Source of the DNA: Sinisalibacter aestuarii
GTDB lineage: Bacteria > Pseudomonadota > Alphaproteobacteria > Rhodobacterales > Rhodobacteraceae
Direction: 5' to 3'
DNA length: 64,000 bases
Assembly: GCF_027923545.1 (NCBI RefSeq)
Contig: NZ_BROH01000001.1
Span: forward strand, 186,001 to 250,000
This document shows, one piece after another, positions 54,729 through 63,342 of this stretch. Position numbers and translations under genes: made by a program. Position 1 is the stretch's first letter; each line of letters starts with the position of its first letter. Under the pieces are notes generated by a model. The model worked only from the letters and a program-made list of their open reading frames with translations. It had not been told where the DNA came from and ran no database searches.

Positions 54729-55754
54729 GTGGAAGGGACGGGGTTGAGTTTTGCACGGTCATATCGTCTGCGCTGGGAGCGAAAGCGTTGGCGGATCCGG
54801 GCGTTGCGCAAACGCCGGGAGCTGGTCTCTGTTGTTGACCGGACCGGGACAATCAAAGCCAAGGACATTCTCGTTCTGACCACGCTGCGCAACGAGCGCG
54901 TGCGGCTGCCGTTTTTCCTGCGCTATTACCGCAATCTCGGCGTCGGCCATTTCCTGATGATCGACAATGACAGCGACGATGGCTCGCGCGAGTACCTCGA
55001 ACAGCAGGACGATGTCTCGCTCTGGACGACGACGGCCAGCTACAAGCGGGCGCGGTTCGGGGTGGACTGGCTGAACTGGATCGCACGCAAACATGCGCAT
55101 GGGCACTGGGCGCTGACCGTCGATCCGGACGAATTCTTCGTCTACCCCTTTGCCGATACCCGCGGGTTGCGGGCGCTGACCGACTGGCTGGACGCTTCGT
55201 CGATCCGCTCCTTCGGGGCAATGCTGCTCGACATGTACCCCAAGGGCGCGCTGGATCAGCAGCCCTACCGCGAAGGGCAAGACCCGTTCGAGATCGCCAA
55301 CTGGTTCGACTCGGGCAATTACATGATCACGAAGAACCCGAAATTCGGGAATCTCTGGATTCAGGGCGGTCCGCGCGCGCGCGCGTTTTTCGGCGACAAT
55401 CCGGCGCGCGCCCCGGCGCTGAACAAGATCCCGCTGGTGAAGTGGCACCGCGCCTATACCTATGTGAGCTCGACCCACAACCTGCTGCCGCGCGGGCTGA
55501 ACCTCGTCTACGACGAATGGGGCGGCGAAAAGGCATCGGGCGTGCTTCTGCACGCAAAGTTTCTCGACACGTTCGCCGGCAAGGCCGAGGAGGAGCTGGC
55601 GCGCAAACAGCATTACGCCGCCAGCCACGAATACAAGGCCTATGCCGCGAAGCTCGCAGACAACCCGGACCTGTGGTGCAAATGGTCGGAGAAATACATC
55701 AACTGGCGGCAGCTTGAGATCCTCGGCCTGATGTCGAAGGGAAACTGGGCATGA
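54729..55754 (+). CDS. Glycosyltransferase family 2-like (GT92-type) protein
   Basis: 341 residues from a GTG at 54729 (a TTG at 54744 is an alternative). The region IKAKDILVLTTLRNERVRLP and FFLRYYRNLGVGHFLMIDNDSDDGSREYL matches bacterial glycosyltransferase 2-like (Glyco_tranf_2_4 / GT92) proteins. DPDEFFVYPF provides a metal-binding DxD. Sugar specificity unknown. It ends with an ATGA overlap to the GT14 gene, so it belongs to the same operon. Confidence 0.82.
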   Translation: MEGTGLSFARSYRLRWERKRWRIRALRKRRELVSVVDRTGTIKAKDILVLTTLRNERVRLPFFLRYYRNLGVGHFLMIDNDSDDGSREYLEQQDDVSLWTTTASYKRARFGVDWLNWIARKHAHGHWALTVDPDEFFVYPFADTRGLRALTDWLDASSIRSFGAMLLDMYPKGALDQQPYREGQDPFEIANWFDSGNYMITKNPKFGNLWIQGGPRARAFFGDNPARAPALNKIPLVKWHRAYTYVSSTHNLLPRGLNLVYDEWGGEKASGVLLHAKFLDTFAGKAEEELARKQHYAASHEYKAYAAKLADNPDLWCKWSEKYINWRQLEILGLMSKGNWA

Positions 55755-57448
55755 GCGTGGGCTTCGTCATGCTGGTGCACACCGCGCTGGACCGCGCCGA
55801 ACAGGTGGCGCGGCACTGGGCGAAGAACGATTGCCCGGTGGTGATCCATGTCGACAAGAAGGTGAAGCGGCGGGCCTATAGCGAGTTCGTTACCGCGCTG
55901 GCCGACCTCGACAATGTGAAGTTTTCCACCCGGTATTCCTGCGAATGGGGCACCTGGTTGCTGGTGGAGGCGAGCCAGGACGCGTCGGAGCTGTTGCTGA
56001 AGGAGTTTCCCGCCGTCCGCCATGTGTTCCTCGCCTCGGGGTCGTGCCTGCCGCTGCGGCCGGTGCAGGAGCTGAAGGATTATCTCGCCGAACGGCCGAT
56101 GACCAATTTCATCGAAAGCGTGACCACGGAAGACGTGCCGTGGACGGTGGGCGGGCTCGATGAAGAACGGTTCATCCTGCGGTTCCCGTTTTCGTGGAAA
56201 AAGCAGCGCCGTCTGTTTGACTGGTATGTGCGGCTCCAGCGCCGCTGGAAGCTCAAACGCAAAGTTCCCGAAGGGGTGGTGCCGCATTTGGGCAGCCAAT
56301 GGTGGTGCCTCACGCGCCAGACCCTCACCGCCATCCTCGAAGACCCGGACCGCGCCGCCTACGACAAGTATTTCTCCAAGGTCTGGATCCCCGACGAAAG
56401 CTATTATCAGACCCTGGTGCGGCTCTATTCCACCAATATCGAGAGCCGGTCGCTTACGCTGTCGAAGTTCGACTTTCAGGGCAAACCGCACATCTTCTAC
56501 GATGACCACATGCAGCTTCTGCGCCGGTCGGACTGCTTCGTCGCGCGCAAGATCTGGCCCCATGCGGACAAGCTCTATAACGGCTTCCTGTCGGAAGACG
56601 CCTCCATCGTCACCGGCGCCGAACCGAACCCGGGCAAGATCGACCGGATCTTTTCCAAGGCCGTCGAGCGCCGGACCAAGGGGCGCCCGGGGCTCTACAT
56701 GCAAAGCCGGATGCCCAACGAGGGCTGGGAAAACGGGATCACCAGCGCGCCTTACGCGGTGTTCGAGGGCTTCACCGAGCTGTTCGAGGATTTCGAAGAC
56801 TGGCTTGGCCGGATCGTTGGCGCACGGGTGCATGGGCATCTTTTCGCACCCGAAGGGGTGGCGTTTACCGGCGGGCAAAGCGTGTTTGCCGGGGCGCTTT
56901 CCGATTCGGTCGAGCTGCGCGATTACAATCCGCGCGCCTTCCTCACCAACCTGATCTGGAACACCCGCGGCGAACGGCAATGCTTCCAGTTCGGCCCGCG
57001 CGACAATCAGGATATCAGCTGGATCGTCGCCAAGGACGCGAACGCCACCATCTCGGTGATCTCGGGCGCCTGGGCGGTGCCGCTGTTCTATTCCAACGCC
57101 AATTTCTCCTCGATCCGCAAGGAAGCGGCGCGGCTCCAGAAGATCGAGGCGCAGCATCTCGACGCGCTGCGCTCCTACTACGCCAAGGCGCGGGTGCGGA
57201 TCTGGACGCTGGCGGATTTCGTCGAAAACCCGATGGAACCGTTGCAGACCATCATCGACGAGCTGGGCTCACGCGCTGCGCACCGGCTCACCGAGGCGCC
57301 GCGCATGGTCTCGCTCGACGGGTTTGGCCAGTTTCTCCAGAACCTCAAGAACCAGGGCATGCAGCCACACCTGATGGGCGATTTCCCCGTCGCGAACACG
57401 CTGGCGCAGAACCAGAACAAGCCGCGCAAACCCTACCTTGTGAAGTAA
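55751..57448 (+). CDS. GT14 (core-2/I-branching-like) glycosyltransferase with long C-terminal extension
   Basis: 565 residues. Residues 1-280 fit the branching enzyme family: VGFVMLVHTALDRAEQVARHW, VIHVDKKVKRR, GSCLPLRPVQELKDYLAER, NFIESVTTEDVPW, and the characteristic PHLGSQWWCLTRQTL. The rest (about 285-565), with IFYDDHMQLLRRSDCFVARK and NTRGERQCFQFGPRDNQDISW, resembles the DUF5927 extension found in Rhodobacterales members; its function is unknown. GT14 enzymes transfer GlcNAc, xylose or glucuronic acid. The gene is between a GT2-like gene and a sulfotransferase. Confidence 0.85.
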   Translation: MSVGFVMLVHTALDRAEQVARHWAKNDCPVVIHVDKKVKRRAYSEFVTALADLDNVKFSTRYSCEWGTWLLVEASQDASELLLKEFPAVRHVFLASGSCLPLRPVQELKDYLAERPMTNFIESVTTEDVPWTVGGLDEERFILRFPFSWKKQRRLFDWYVRLQRRWKLKRKVPEGVVPHLGSQWWCLTRQTLTAILEDPDRAAYDKYFSKVWIPDESYYQTLVRLYSTNIESRSLTLSKFDFQGKPHIFYDDHMQLLRRSDCFVARKIWPHADKLYNGFLSEDASIVTGAEPNPGKIDRIFSKAVERRTKGRPGLYMQSRMPNEGWENGITSAPYAVFEGFTELFEDFEDWLGRIVGARVHGHLFAPEGVAFTGGQSVFAGALSDSVELRDYNPRAFLTNLIWNTRGERQCFQFGPRDNQDISWIVAKDANATISVISGAWAVPLFYSNANFSSIRKEAARLQKIEAQHLDALRSYYAKARVRIWTLADFVENPMEPLQTIIDELGSRAAHRLTEAPRMVSLDGFGQFLQNLKNQGMQPHLMGDFPVANTLAQNQNKPRKPYLVK

Positions 57449-57460
57449 AGATCCGGGCCG

Positions 57461-58897
57461 ATGGACAGAATGTTTGACAGTTTCGTAATCCTCGCCGAGA
57501 TGCGCACCGGATCGAATTTTCTCGAATCCAACATCAACGAAGTGCCAGGGCTGCATTCCTACGGCGAGGCGTTCAATCCGCATATCATGTGCAAGCCGGG
57601 GCAGACCGAGCTTCTGGGCGTGACGCTGGCCGAACGCGATGCCGATCCGCTGCGGCTGATCAGGCGGATGCGCGAGCAGGCCGACGGGATTTATGGCTTT
57701 CGGCTGTTTCACGACCACGACGCGCGGGTCTTTGACCATGTGATGGAGGACCGGCGCTGCGCCAAGGTGATCCTCAACCGCAATATCGTCGATTCCTGGG
57801 TATCGCAGCGGATCGCATGGTCGACCAACCAATGGGCGCTTCAGGATGTGAAGGACGCAAAGAAATGGCGGGTCAAATTCGACCCCGACGATTTCAGGCA
57901 TCTCTATTTCACCATAAAAGAGCGCCAGATTCTGATCGCGCGGCGATTGCAGGAGACGGGGCAGGCCGGCTTCTACCTCGATTATGACGACATTCAGGAC
58001 ATCAAGGTCATCAACGGGCTGATCCGGTTCCTCGGCGTGTCGTTCGAGCTGGAAGCCTTTTCGGGCAAGTTCAAGAAGCAGAACCCCGAGACGCTGGCCG
58101 ACAAGGTGCGCAACTTCCCGGTGCTGGAAGCCACGGTGAACGAGATCGACCGATACGATCTCGGCAGCCTTCCCAATTTCGAGCCGATGAGAAACCCGGT
58201 GGTGCCGAGCTATGTGACCACCGAAAAGGCGCCGCTGCTTTACATGCCGATGCAGGGCGGACCCGACCGGGAGGTGAAAGCCTGGCTCGCGGCGATCGAC
58301 GGGGTGAAGCCGGAGGATCTCGCCACCGGCTTCACCCAGCGCGACCTGCGCAAGTGGAAGCGCCAGCATCCGGGCCATCGCAGCTTTACCGTGTTGCGGC
58401 ATCCGGCAAGCCGCGCCCATGCCGCCTTCTGCCGTCATTTCCTCATTGGTGGGCCTGACACCTATTCGGAAATTCGCCAGTCGCTGATCGACACCTACAA
58501 GGTGCCCCTGCCCGCCGCGATCCCGCCCGACAACGGCTATGACGTGGAAAAGCACCGCGAGGCGTTCCTTGCCTTTCTCGGCTTCGTCGCCAGCAACCTC
58601 AACGGCCAGACGCCGATCCGGATCGACGGGTCATGGGCAACGCAGGGCCATGTGGTGCAGGGCTTTGGGCAGTTCCTGCTGCCCGATCACATCCTGCGCG
58701 AAGACGATCTTGCCGCTGGCCTGGCCGAGATCGCGCATGAGGTGGGGGTAGAGGCGCCGGAATTGCCGGATATCGAACCTGACGCGCCGTTCACGCTCGC
58801 CGATATCTACGACAACGAGATCGAAGAGGCGGTGCGCAAAGCCTATCAGCGCGATTTCATGCTGTTTGGATACCGGCCCTGGCGGCGCGGCGCCTGA
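57461..58897 (+). CDS. Sulfotransferase, possibly with two sulfotransferase-like halves
   Basis: 478 residues. N-terminal half: the PAPS 5'-phosphosulfate loop RTGSNFLESNINEV (15-28) and the 3'-phosphate site VILNRNIVDSWVSQRIAW (about 105-122). C-terminal half: HRSFTVLRHPASRAHAAFCRHF (about 306-327) has the LRHPxxR pattern of another sulfotransferase 3'-site, but no second phosphosulfate loop is evident. It would move sulfate from PAPS to a sugar, leaving PAP for CysQ to remove. It is the last gene of the cluster; start 12 bases after GT14. Confidence 0.82.
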   Translation: MDRMFDSFVILAEMRTGSNFLESNINEVPGLHSYGEAFNPHIMCKPGQTELLGVTLAERDADPLRLIRRMREQADGIYGFRLFHDHDARVFDHVMEDRRCAKVILNRNIVDSWVSQRIAWSTNQWALQDVKDAKKWRVKFDPDDFRHLYFTIKERQILIARRLQETGQAGFYLDYDDIQDIKVINGLIRFLGVSFELEAFSGKFKKQNPETLADKVRNFPVLEATVNEIDRYDLGSLPNFEPMRNPVVPSYVTTEKAPLLYMPMQGGPDREVKAWLAAIDGVKPEDLATGFTQRDLRKWKRQHPGHRSFTVLRHPASRAHAAFCRHFLIGGPDTYSEIRQSLIDTYKVPLPAAIPPDNGYDVEKHREAFLAFLGFVASNLNGQTPIRIDGSWATQGHVVQGFGQFLLPDHILREDDLAAGLAEIAHEVGVEAPELPDIEPDAPFTLADIYDNEIEEAVRKAYQRDFMLFGYRPWRRGA

Positions 58898-58901
58898 GCC
58901 A

Positions 58902-59366
58902 TCAGGCGGCGCGGGTGGATTGCGCCTCGGTCAAGATGGTGTGCAGCGTGTCGGGATCGTCATTCGCCCGCAGCTTGGCGCAGACGCTCTGATCGCGCAT
59001 CGTCCGCGAGACCAGCGCCAGCGCCTTGAGGTGATCCACCCCGGAGCCATCCGGGGCGAACAGGGCAAAGACAAGATCGACGGGCTGACGGTCGACCGCA
59101 TCGAAATCCACGGGTTTTTCGATGCGCACGAAAGCGCCGACAACCTCGTCGAGTCCCTTGATGCGGGCATGCGGCAGCGCCACGCCGTGGCCCACACCCG
59201 TGGGCCCCAGCGTTTCGCGTTCCTGCAGCGCGTTGAACGCCATACCGGCGTCAAGCCCGTAGACCGAGGCAACAATGTCGCCCAGATCCTGAAACAGCCG
59301 CTTCTTGCTGGACACATTGGCCAGCACTTTGACGGCTGTGGGCCGGAGAATACGTGAAAGTTCCAT
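58902..59366 (-). CDS. ptsN: PTS IIA-like nitrogen regulatory protein PtsN
   Basis: 154 residues with the phosphorylated His66 in GVGHGVALPHARIKGLDEVV, which identifies EIIA-Ntr. MELSRILRPTAVKVLANVSS starts the fold. PtsN links PEP-dependent phosphorylation to nitrogen, potassium and stress regulation. It lies directly downstream of hpf on the same strand, as in the common rpoN-hpf-ptsN arrangement, although rpoN is not in the window. Confidence 0.94.
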   Translation of the reverse strand: MELSRILRPTAVKVLANVSSKKRLFQDLGDIVASVYGLDAGMAFNALQERETLGPTGVGHGVALPHARIKGLDEVVGAFVRIEKPVDFDAVDRQPVDLVFALFAPDGSGVDHLKALALVSRTMRDQSVCAKLRANDDPDTLHTILTEAQSTRAA

Positions 59367-59403
59367 CGTCCCTACTTATGTCCGGCCCACATCATTGCTC
59401 GTC

Positions 59404-59979
59404 TCAGGCCGTGTTGCCGGGGTCGATCCAGCCGATGTTGCCATCTTCGCGGCGGTAGACGACGTTAACCCCGTTGGTTTTCTCGTTCCGGAACACGAGC
59501 ACCGGAGCATGGGCGAGTTCCATCTGCATCACCGCTTCACCAACCGAGATCGTGGCGATTTTCGTCTCCATCTCGGCGATGATCATCGGCTGCAGCGACT
59601 CGGGCTCCGCGTCCTCAGCTCCCTCTTCCGCGGCGAGGATATACGAGGCACCGCCCAGAGTTTCAACCGGGTTGGCCCGTTCCTTGTGGTGATCTTTCAA
59701 CCGGCGCTTGTAGCGACGAAGCTGTTTCTCCATCTTTTCAGCGCATTCGTCGAACGAAGCGTAGATTTCCGTCGCCTTCGCGCTGGCCTGAGCGGTCAGG
59801 CCCGTCGACAGGTGCACGACGGCTTCGCACACATATTCATGAGCGTTCTTGGAGAAGACCACCTGGGCATCGGTCGGGCGTTCGGCATACTTTTGCACGA
59901 CGGCACCCAATTCGTCCTTCACATGGGTCTGAAGGGCTTCGCCGATGTCGATTTGTTTGCCACTGATCTGGTACTTCAT
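59404..59979 (-). CDS. hpf: Ribosome hibernation-promoting factor, long form
   Basis: 191 residues: an N-terminal S30AE domain (MKYQISGKQIDIGEALQTHV to about 105) and a C-terminal dimerisation domain (about 130-191, AHAPVLVFRNEKTNGVNVVYRREDGNIGWIDP), the layout of long HPF. It makes 100S ribosome dimers in stationary phase. AGGAGG lies 5 bases upstream of the ATG at 59979. The upstream gap (59980-60235) contains no gene. Confidence 0.95.
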   Translation of the reverse strand: MKYQISGKQIDIGEALQTHVKDELGAVVQKYAERPTDAQVVFSKNAHEYVCEAVVHLSTGLTAQASAKATEIYASFDECAEKMEKQLRRYKRRLKDHHKERANPVETLGGASYILAAEEGAEDAEPESLQPMIIAEMETKIATISVGEAVMQMELAHAPVLVFRNEKTNGVNVVYRREDGNIGWIDPGNTA

Positions 59980-60235
59980 CCTACCTCCTCACTTTCGGAT
60001 TTGCCCCGGCGTCGCGGCGCGCACCTGCGCCCGCGAGGTATCCGGGAATGGTCTCATGGATTGATGTTGTTGATGCTTGCGTGTTGGAACCCGCCCGAAT
60101 CTCACGGGCGATTGTGGTGCTGCGGCCAAGGTGGCCAGGGCACGAACGGGCAGAGCTGTGTCCATGCATGTTCACATTCATTTGGCGACGGAGGGCTCCC
60201 GTTGTCAACCGAAATAGGCCGGTTTGGCGATGGAT

Positions 60236-60847
60236 TCAGTGGGCGAAGATGTCGGTCTCGGGCCAGCCCATAAGATCGAGCTGCGCCCGGGCCGGCAGGA
60301 AGCCGAACGCCGCCTGCGCCACCTCCGTGCGGCCCTCCCGGGCGAGCCGCGCATCGAGCTTTTCTTTCAGCCGGTGCAGATAGAGCACGTCCGACGCGGC
60401 GTAGTCGAGCTGCGCCTCGGTCAGCTCTTCGGCGCCCCAGTCGGTTTGCTGCTGCTGTTTGGAAATGTCGACGTGCAGAAGCTCGTCGAGCAGCACCTTG
60501 AGCCCGTGCCGGTCGGTATAGGTGCGCACCAGCTTCGACGCGATCTTGGTGCAATAGACCGGCGCGGTCAGCGCGCCGAAAGCGTTGAGCAGCATGGCGA
60601 TATCGAACCGGCCGAAATGGAAGAGCTTCAGCACCTTCGGATCGGTGAGCATCTTCACGAGGTTCGGCGCCTCGGTCTGGCCCTTGTCGACGTGCACGAT
60701 ATGCGCATTGCCGTCGCCCGAGGAAAGCTGGATGACGCAAAGCCGGTCACGGTGCGGGTTGAGGCCCATGGTCTCGGTGTCAATCGCCACGACGGGGCCG
60801 AGATCGAGCCCGTCGGGGAGGTCGCGCTTATAGAGATGATTGGCCAT
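60236..60847 (-). CDS. Ribonuclease D-type 3'-5' exonuclease
   Basis: 203 residues from ATG at 60847. DEDDy-type exonuclease motifs: VVAIDTETMGLNPHRDRLCV (Exo I), LFHFGRFDIAMLLNAFG (Exo II) and LDYAASDVLYLHRLKEKL (Exo III). HRDC domains of long RNase D are missing, as in many alphaproteobacterial short RNase D-like proteins. Probable role: 3' trimming of tRNA or other structured RNA. Confidence 0.88.
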   Translation of the reverse strand: MANHLYKRDLPDGLDLGPVVAIDTETMGLNPHRDRLCVIQLSSGDGNAHIVHVDKGQTEAPNLVKMLTDPKVLKLFHFGRFDIAMLLNAFGALTAPVYCTKIASKLVRTYTDRHGLKVLLDELLHVDISKQQQQTDWGAEELTEAQLDYAASDVLYLHRLKEKLDARLAREGRTEVAQAAFGFLPARAQLDLMGWPETDIFAH

Positions 60848-60969
60848 GAGCCCCTCGTATTGGTTCTGGCGCTTGATAGTGGGATTGCCGCACGCGATCA
60901 ACGGGGCTTTCGCCTTCGGCGCACAAAAGACAAGCATGAATGCATTGCGATGTGTTAGTATGTTCGGAA

Positions 60970-60987
60970 CCCGCCGGAACAGGCGGG
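60970..60987 (+). other. Short hairpin in the 5' leader of the TsuA-like gene
   Basis: CCCGCC-GGAACA-GGCGGG, a perfect 6-bp stem 29 bases before the start codon. It may affect mRNA structure or be a small palindrome for a regulator; evidence is limited to the sequence symmetry. Confidence 0.3.
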
Positions 60988-61016
60988 GCACATGATATGA
61001 CATCAGGGAGGGACGC

Positions 61017-62108
61017 ATGCTCGACATGTGGAGAGAAGCCGCGCTGGCCAATCCGGCGGCGTGGATCGGCTGGGGTGGTCTCATCATCGGGATCGTGTTC
61101 GGCTTTACCATTCAACGCACCAATTTCTGCACGATGGGGTCGATCTCCGACATCCTGTCATTCGGCGATTACCGGCGCTTTCGCTCGTGGCTGATGGCGG
61201 CCGGGGTGGCGGTGATCGGCGTTGCGGTGATCGAGCGCCTTGGCGCCGCCGATCTTTCGTACTCGATCTACACCGGGCCCACCTTCCAGTGGGGCGGGCA
61301 TATCATCGGCGGGCTCCTGTTCGGGATCGGCATGGTCTTTGGCGGCGGCTGCGTGTCGAAAAACCTCGCGCGGGCGGGCGGCGGCGATCTGCGCTCGTTG
61401 ATCGTGCTCGTGGTGATCGGCATCGCGGGCTACATGACCATCGGCGGGCTGTTCGCCCAGGCGCGGATCTGGATCACCACGCCGCTCACCGCCGACCTTT
61501 CCGCCGCGGGGCTGGAAAGCCAGCGGGTGGACGAGATGATCGGGGCGCTCACCGGCATGGGCGCGGGCACGGCCAACCTGATCGCCGTGGTGCTGATCGC
61601 CGGCGCACTGCTGGTCTATGCCTTCGCCGACACAGGCTTCCGCCAGTCGCGCATGCATCTCATCGCGGGCCTCGTGGTGGGGCTCTGCGTGCTGGCCGGG
61701 TGGATGCTGACCGGCCTCGCGCTCGACGATTTCGCCGACAATCCGCGCGTGGAATCACTCTCCTATGTCCGGCCCGCAGGCGACACGCTCGACTACCTGA
61801 TGCGCTTCACGGCCTATGAGGCACCGAGCTTTACCGTTGTCACCCTGCTGGGCGCGCTGATCGGTGCCTTCCTCAGCGCCATCACCAACAAGAGCTTCGC
61901 CTTCGCCACGTTCACCGACGCGGGCGACACGCTGCGCAATATCGGCGGCGCGGTGCTGATGGGGATCGGCGGCGTCACGGCGCTGGGCTGCACCATCGGC
62001 CAATCGGTCAGCGGCGTTTCAACGCTGGCGCTCGGCTCGCTCATCACCTTCGTCTTCATCGTGATCGGCGGGGTGATCGGGATGAAGGCGATGGAAGCGC
62101 TGGCCTGA
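61017..62108 (+). CDS. YeeE/YedE-family transporter (thiosulfate uptake TsuA-like)
   Basis: 363 residues with about nine to ten membrane helices. The family's cysteine motifs are present: GGGCVSKNLARAGGGDLRSL (Cys about 116) and GGVTALGCTIGQSVSGVSTL (Cys near 325), where the thiosulfate path of TsuA is lined with conserved Cys. The N-terminus has FGFTIQRTNFCTMGSISDI, also typical. It probably imports thiosulfate or a related sulfur compound. GGGAGGGAC precedes the ATG. Genes for thiosulfate use are not adjacent, although a DMSO reductase anchor gene lies nearby. Confidence 0.85.
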   Translation: MLDMWREAALANPAAWIGWGGLIIGIVFGFTIQRTNFCTMGSISDILSFGDYRRFRSWLMAAGVAVIGVAVIERLGAADLSYSIYTGPTFQWGGHIIGGLLFGIGMVFGGGCVSKNLARAGGGDLRSLIVLVVIGIAGYMTIGGLFAQARIWITTPLTADLSAAGLESQRVDEMIGALTGMGAGTANLIAVVLIAGALLVYAFADTGFRQSRMHLIAGLVVGLCVLAGWMLTGLALDDFADNPRVESLSYVRPAGDTLDYLMRFTAYEAPSFTVVTLLGALIGAFLSAITNKSFAFATFTDAGDTLRNIGGAVLMGIGGVTALGCTIGQSVSGVSTLALGSLITFVFIVIGGVIGMKAMEALA

Positions 62109-62116
62109 GATAACGA

Positions 62117-62145
62117 AAAGGGCGCGAGTCCGCCTCGCGCCCTTT
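62117..62145. terminator. Bidirectional terminator between the TsuA-like gene and mrp
   Basis: 12-bp stem AAAGGGCGCGAG / CTCGCGCCCTTT with a 5-base loop, placed between convergent genes; A-rich and T-rich flanks permit termination on either strand. Confidence 0.88.
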
Positions 62146-62175
62146 CTTCGTTCCCGGTCTTGCCCCGATTTCGGA

Positions 62176-63315
62176 TCAATCCTCGTCGTCGTCCTCGGCC
62201 ATGCCAAGGAGTGCGGCGACCTTCAGCGCCACCTTCTTGTAATGATCGGCATGTACGCCATTCGGATCGGCGATGATGCAGGGTTTGCCAGCATCGGAGG
62301 TGACGCGGATGTCCATGTGCAGCGGGATCGCGCCGAGGAACATCACGCCGAGACGGTGCGCATCGGCCTCCGCGCCGCCATGACCGAAGATCTCGCTTTC
62401 CTTGCCGCAATGCGGGCAGACGAAGGTCGACATGTTCTCGATGATGCCAAGGATCGGCACATCGACATCCTTGAACATCTTGAGGCCCTTGCGCGCATCG
62501 ACCAGCGCAAGATCCTGCGGCGTCGAAACGATGACCGCGCCCGAGAGCGGGGTTTGCTGCGCCATGGTGAGCTGTGCGTCGCCGGTGCCCGGCGGCATAT
62601 CGAGCACGAGGAAATCGAGCTCGCCCCAATCCACGTCGCGGGTCATCTGCATCAGAGCGGTCACCACCATCGGGCCGCGCCAGATCACCGGGCTTTCCTC
62701 ATCCTGCAAAAAGCCCATCGACATGACCTTCATGCCGTATTTCTCGATCGGGATCACCCGGTCGCCCTTCATCGCCGGGCGGTCCTTGATGTCGAGCAGG
62801 CGCGGGATCGAGGGGCCGTAGATATCGCCGTCGAGAAGGCCCACCTTGAAGCCCAGCGCGGCGAGCGTGGCCGCGAGGTTCACGGCGGTGGTGGACTTGC
62901 CCACGCCACCCTTGCCCGAGGCCACCGCAACGATGTGCTTGATGCCGGGAATCGCTGCCTGCGCGGGCCGCATGTCAGGCCCGGGCACGCCGGGGTTTTT
63001 CGGGGCCGGTTTGCGCAGCTTCGGCGCTTCGGCGGCGGGCGCTGTCTCGGGCGCCACATCGGCCCCCTTCTCGCCGGTGAGCACCACGAGCAGGTTGGTG
63101 ATCTGCGGGATGTTCTCGCCCACCCGCTTCTCGATCTCTTCCTTGAGCGCCTTGAGGTCGCCCATGAAATCGCCCGGCACGTTCACCGACACCACGACCT
63201 TGTGGTCATTGATGGCAACGTCCTTCTCCGAGACGAGCCCCGCCTCGACAATATTGCCCTTCACGCCCTCAGCCGTCACCTTGGCGAGGTTCGCCATGAT
63301 CCGTGTGATCATCAT
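62176..63315 (-). CDS. apbC: Iron-sulfur cluster carrier ATPase Mrp/ApbC
   Basis: 379 residues. The N-terminal MIP18/FeS-assembly domain (about 1-85) precedes a linker and the P-loop domain: VASGKGGVGKSTTAVNLAATL (deviant Walker A), LDMPPGTGDAQLT (Walker B) and a Cys pair in NMSTFVCPHCGKESE for cluster binding. It should carry and transfer [4Fe-4S] clusters to target enzymes. It starts at 63315 with a GGGAGGAA ribosome site and lies 27 bases after the dmsC gene on the same strand. Confidence 0.94.
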   Translation of the reverse strand: MMITRIMANLAKVTAEGVKGNIVEAGLVSEKDVAINDHKVVVSVNVPGDFMGDLKALKEEIEKRVGENIPQITNLLVVLTGEKGADVAPETAPAAEAPKLRKPAPKNPGVPGPDMRPAQAAIPGIKHIVAVASGKGGVGKSTTAVNLAATLAALGFKVGLLDGDIYGPSIPRLLDIKDRPAMKGDRVIPIEKYGMKVMSMGFLQDEESPVIWRGPMVVTALMQMTRDVDWGELDFLVLDMPPGTGDAQLTMAQQTPLSGAVIVSTPQDLALVDARKGLKMFKDVDVPILGIIENMSTFVCPHCGKESEIFGHGGAEADAHRLGVMFLGAIPLHMDIRVTSDAGKPCIIADPNGVHADHYKKVALKVAALLGMAEDDDED

Positions 63316-63342
63316 TGTTCAAATTCCTCCCTGGGCGAAGCG

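Noticed and set aside
59980-60235. Sigma-54 promoter before hpf
   Set aside because: No GG-N10-GC element with the right TGGCAC/TTGC pattern was found upstream of hpf.
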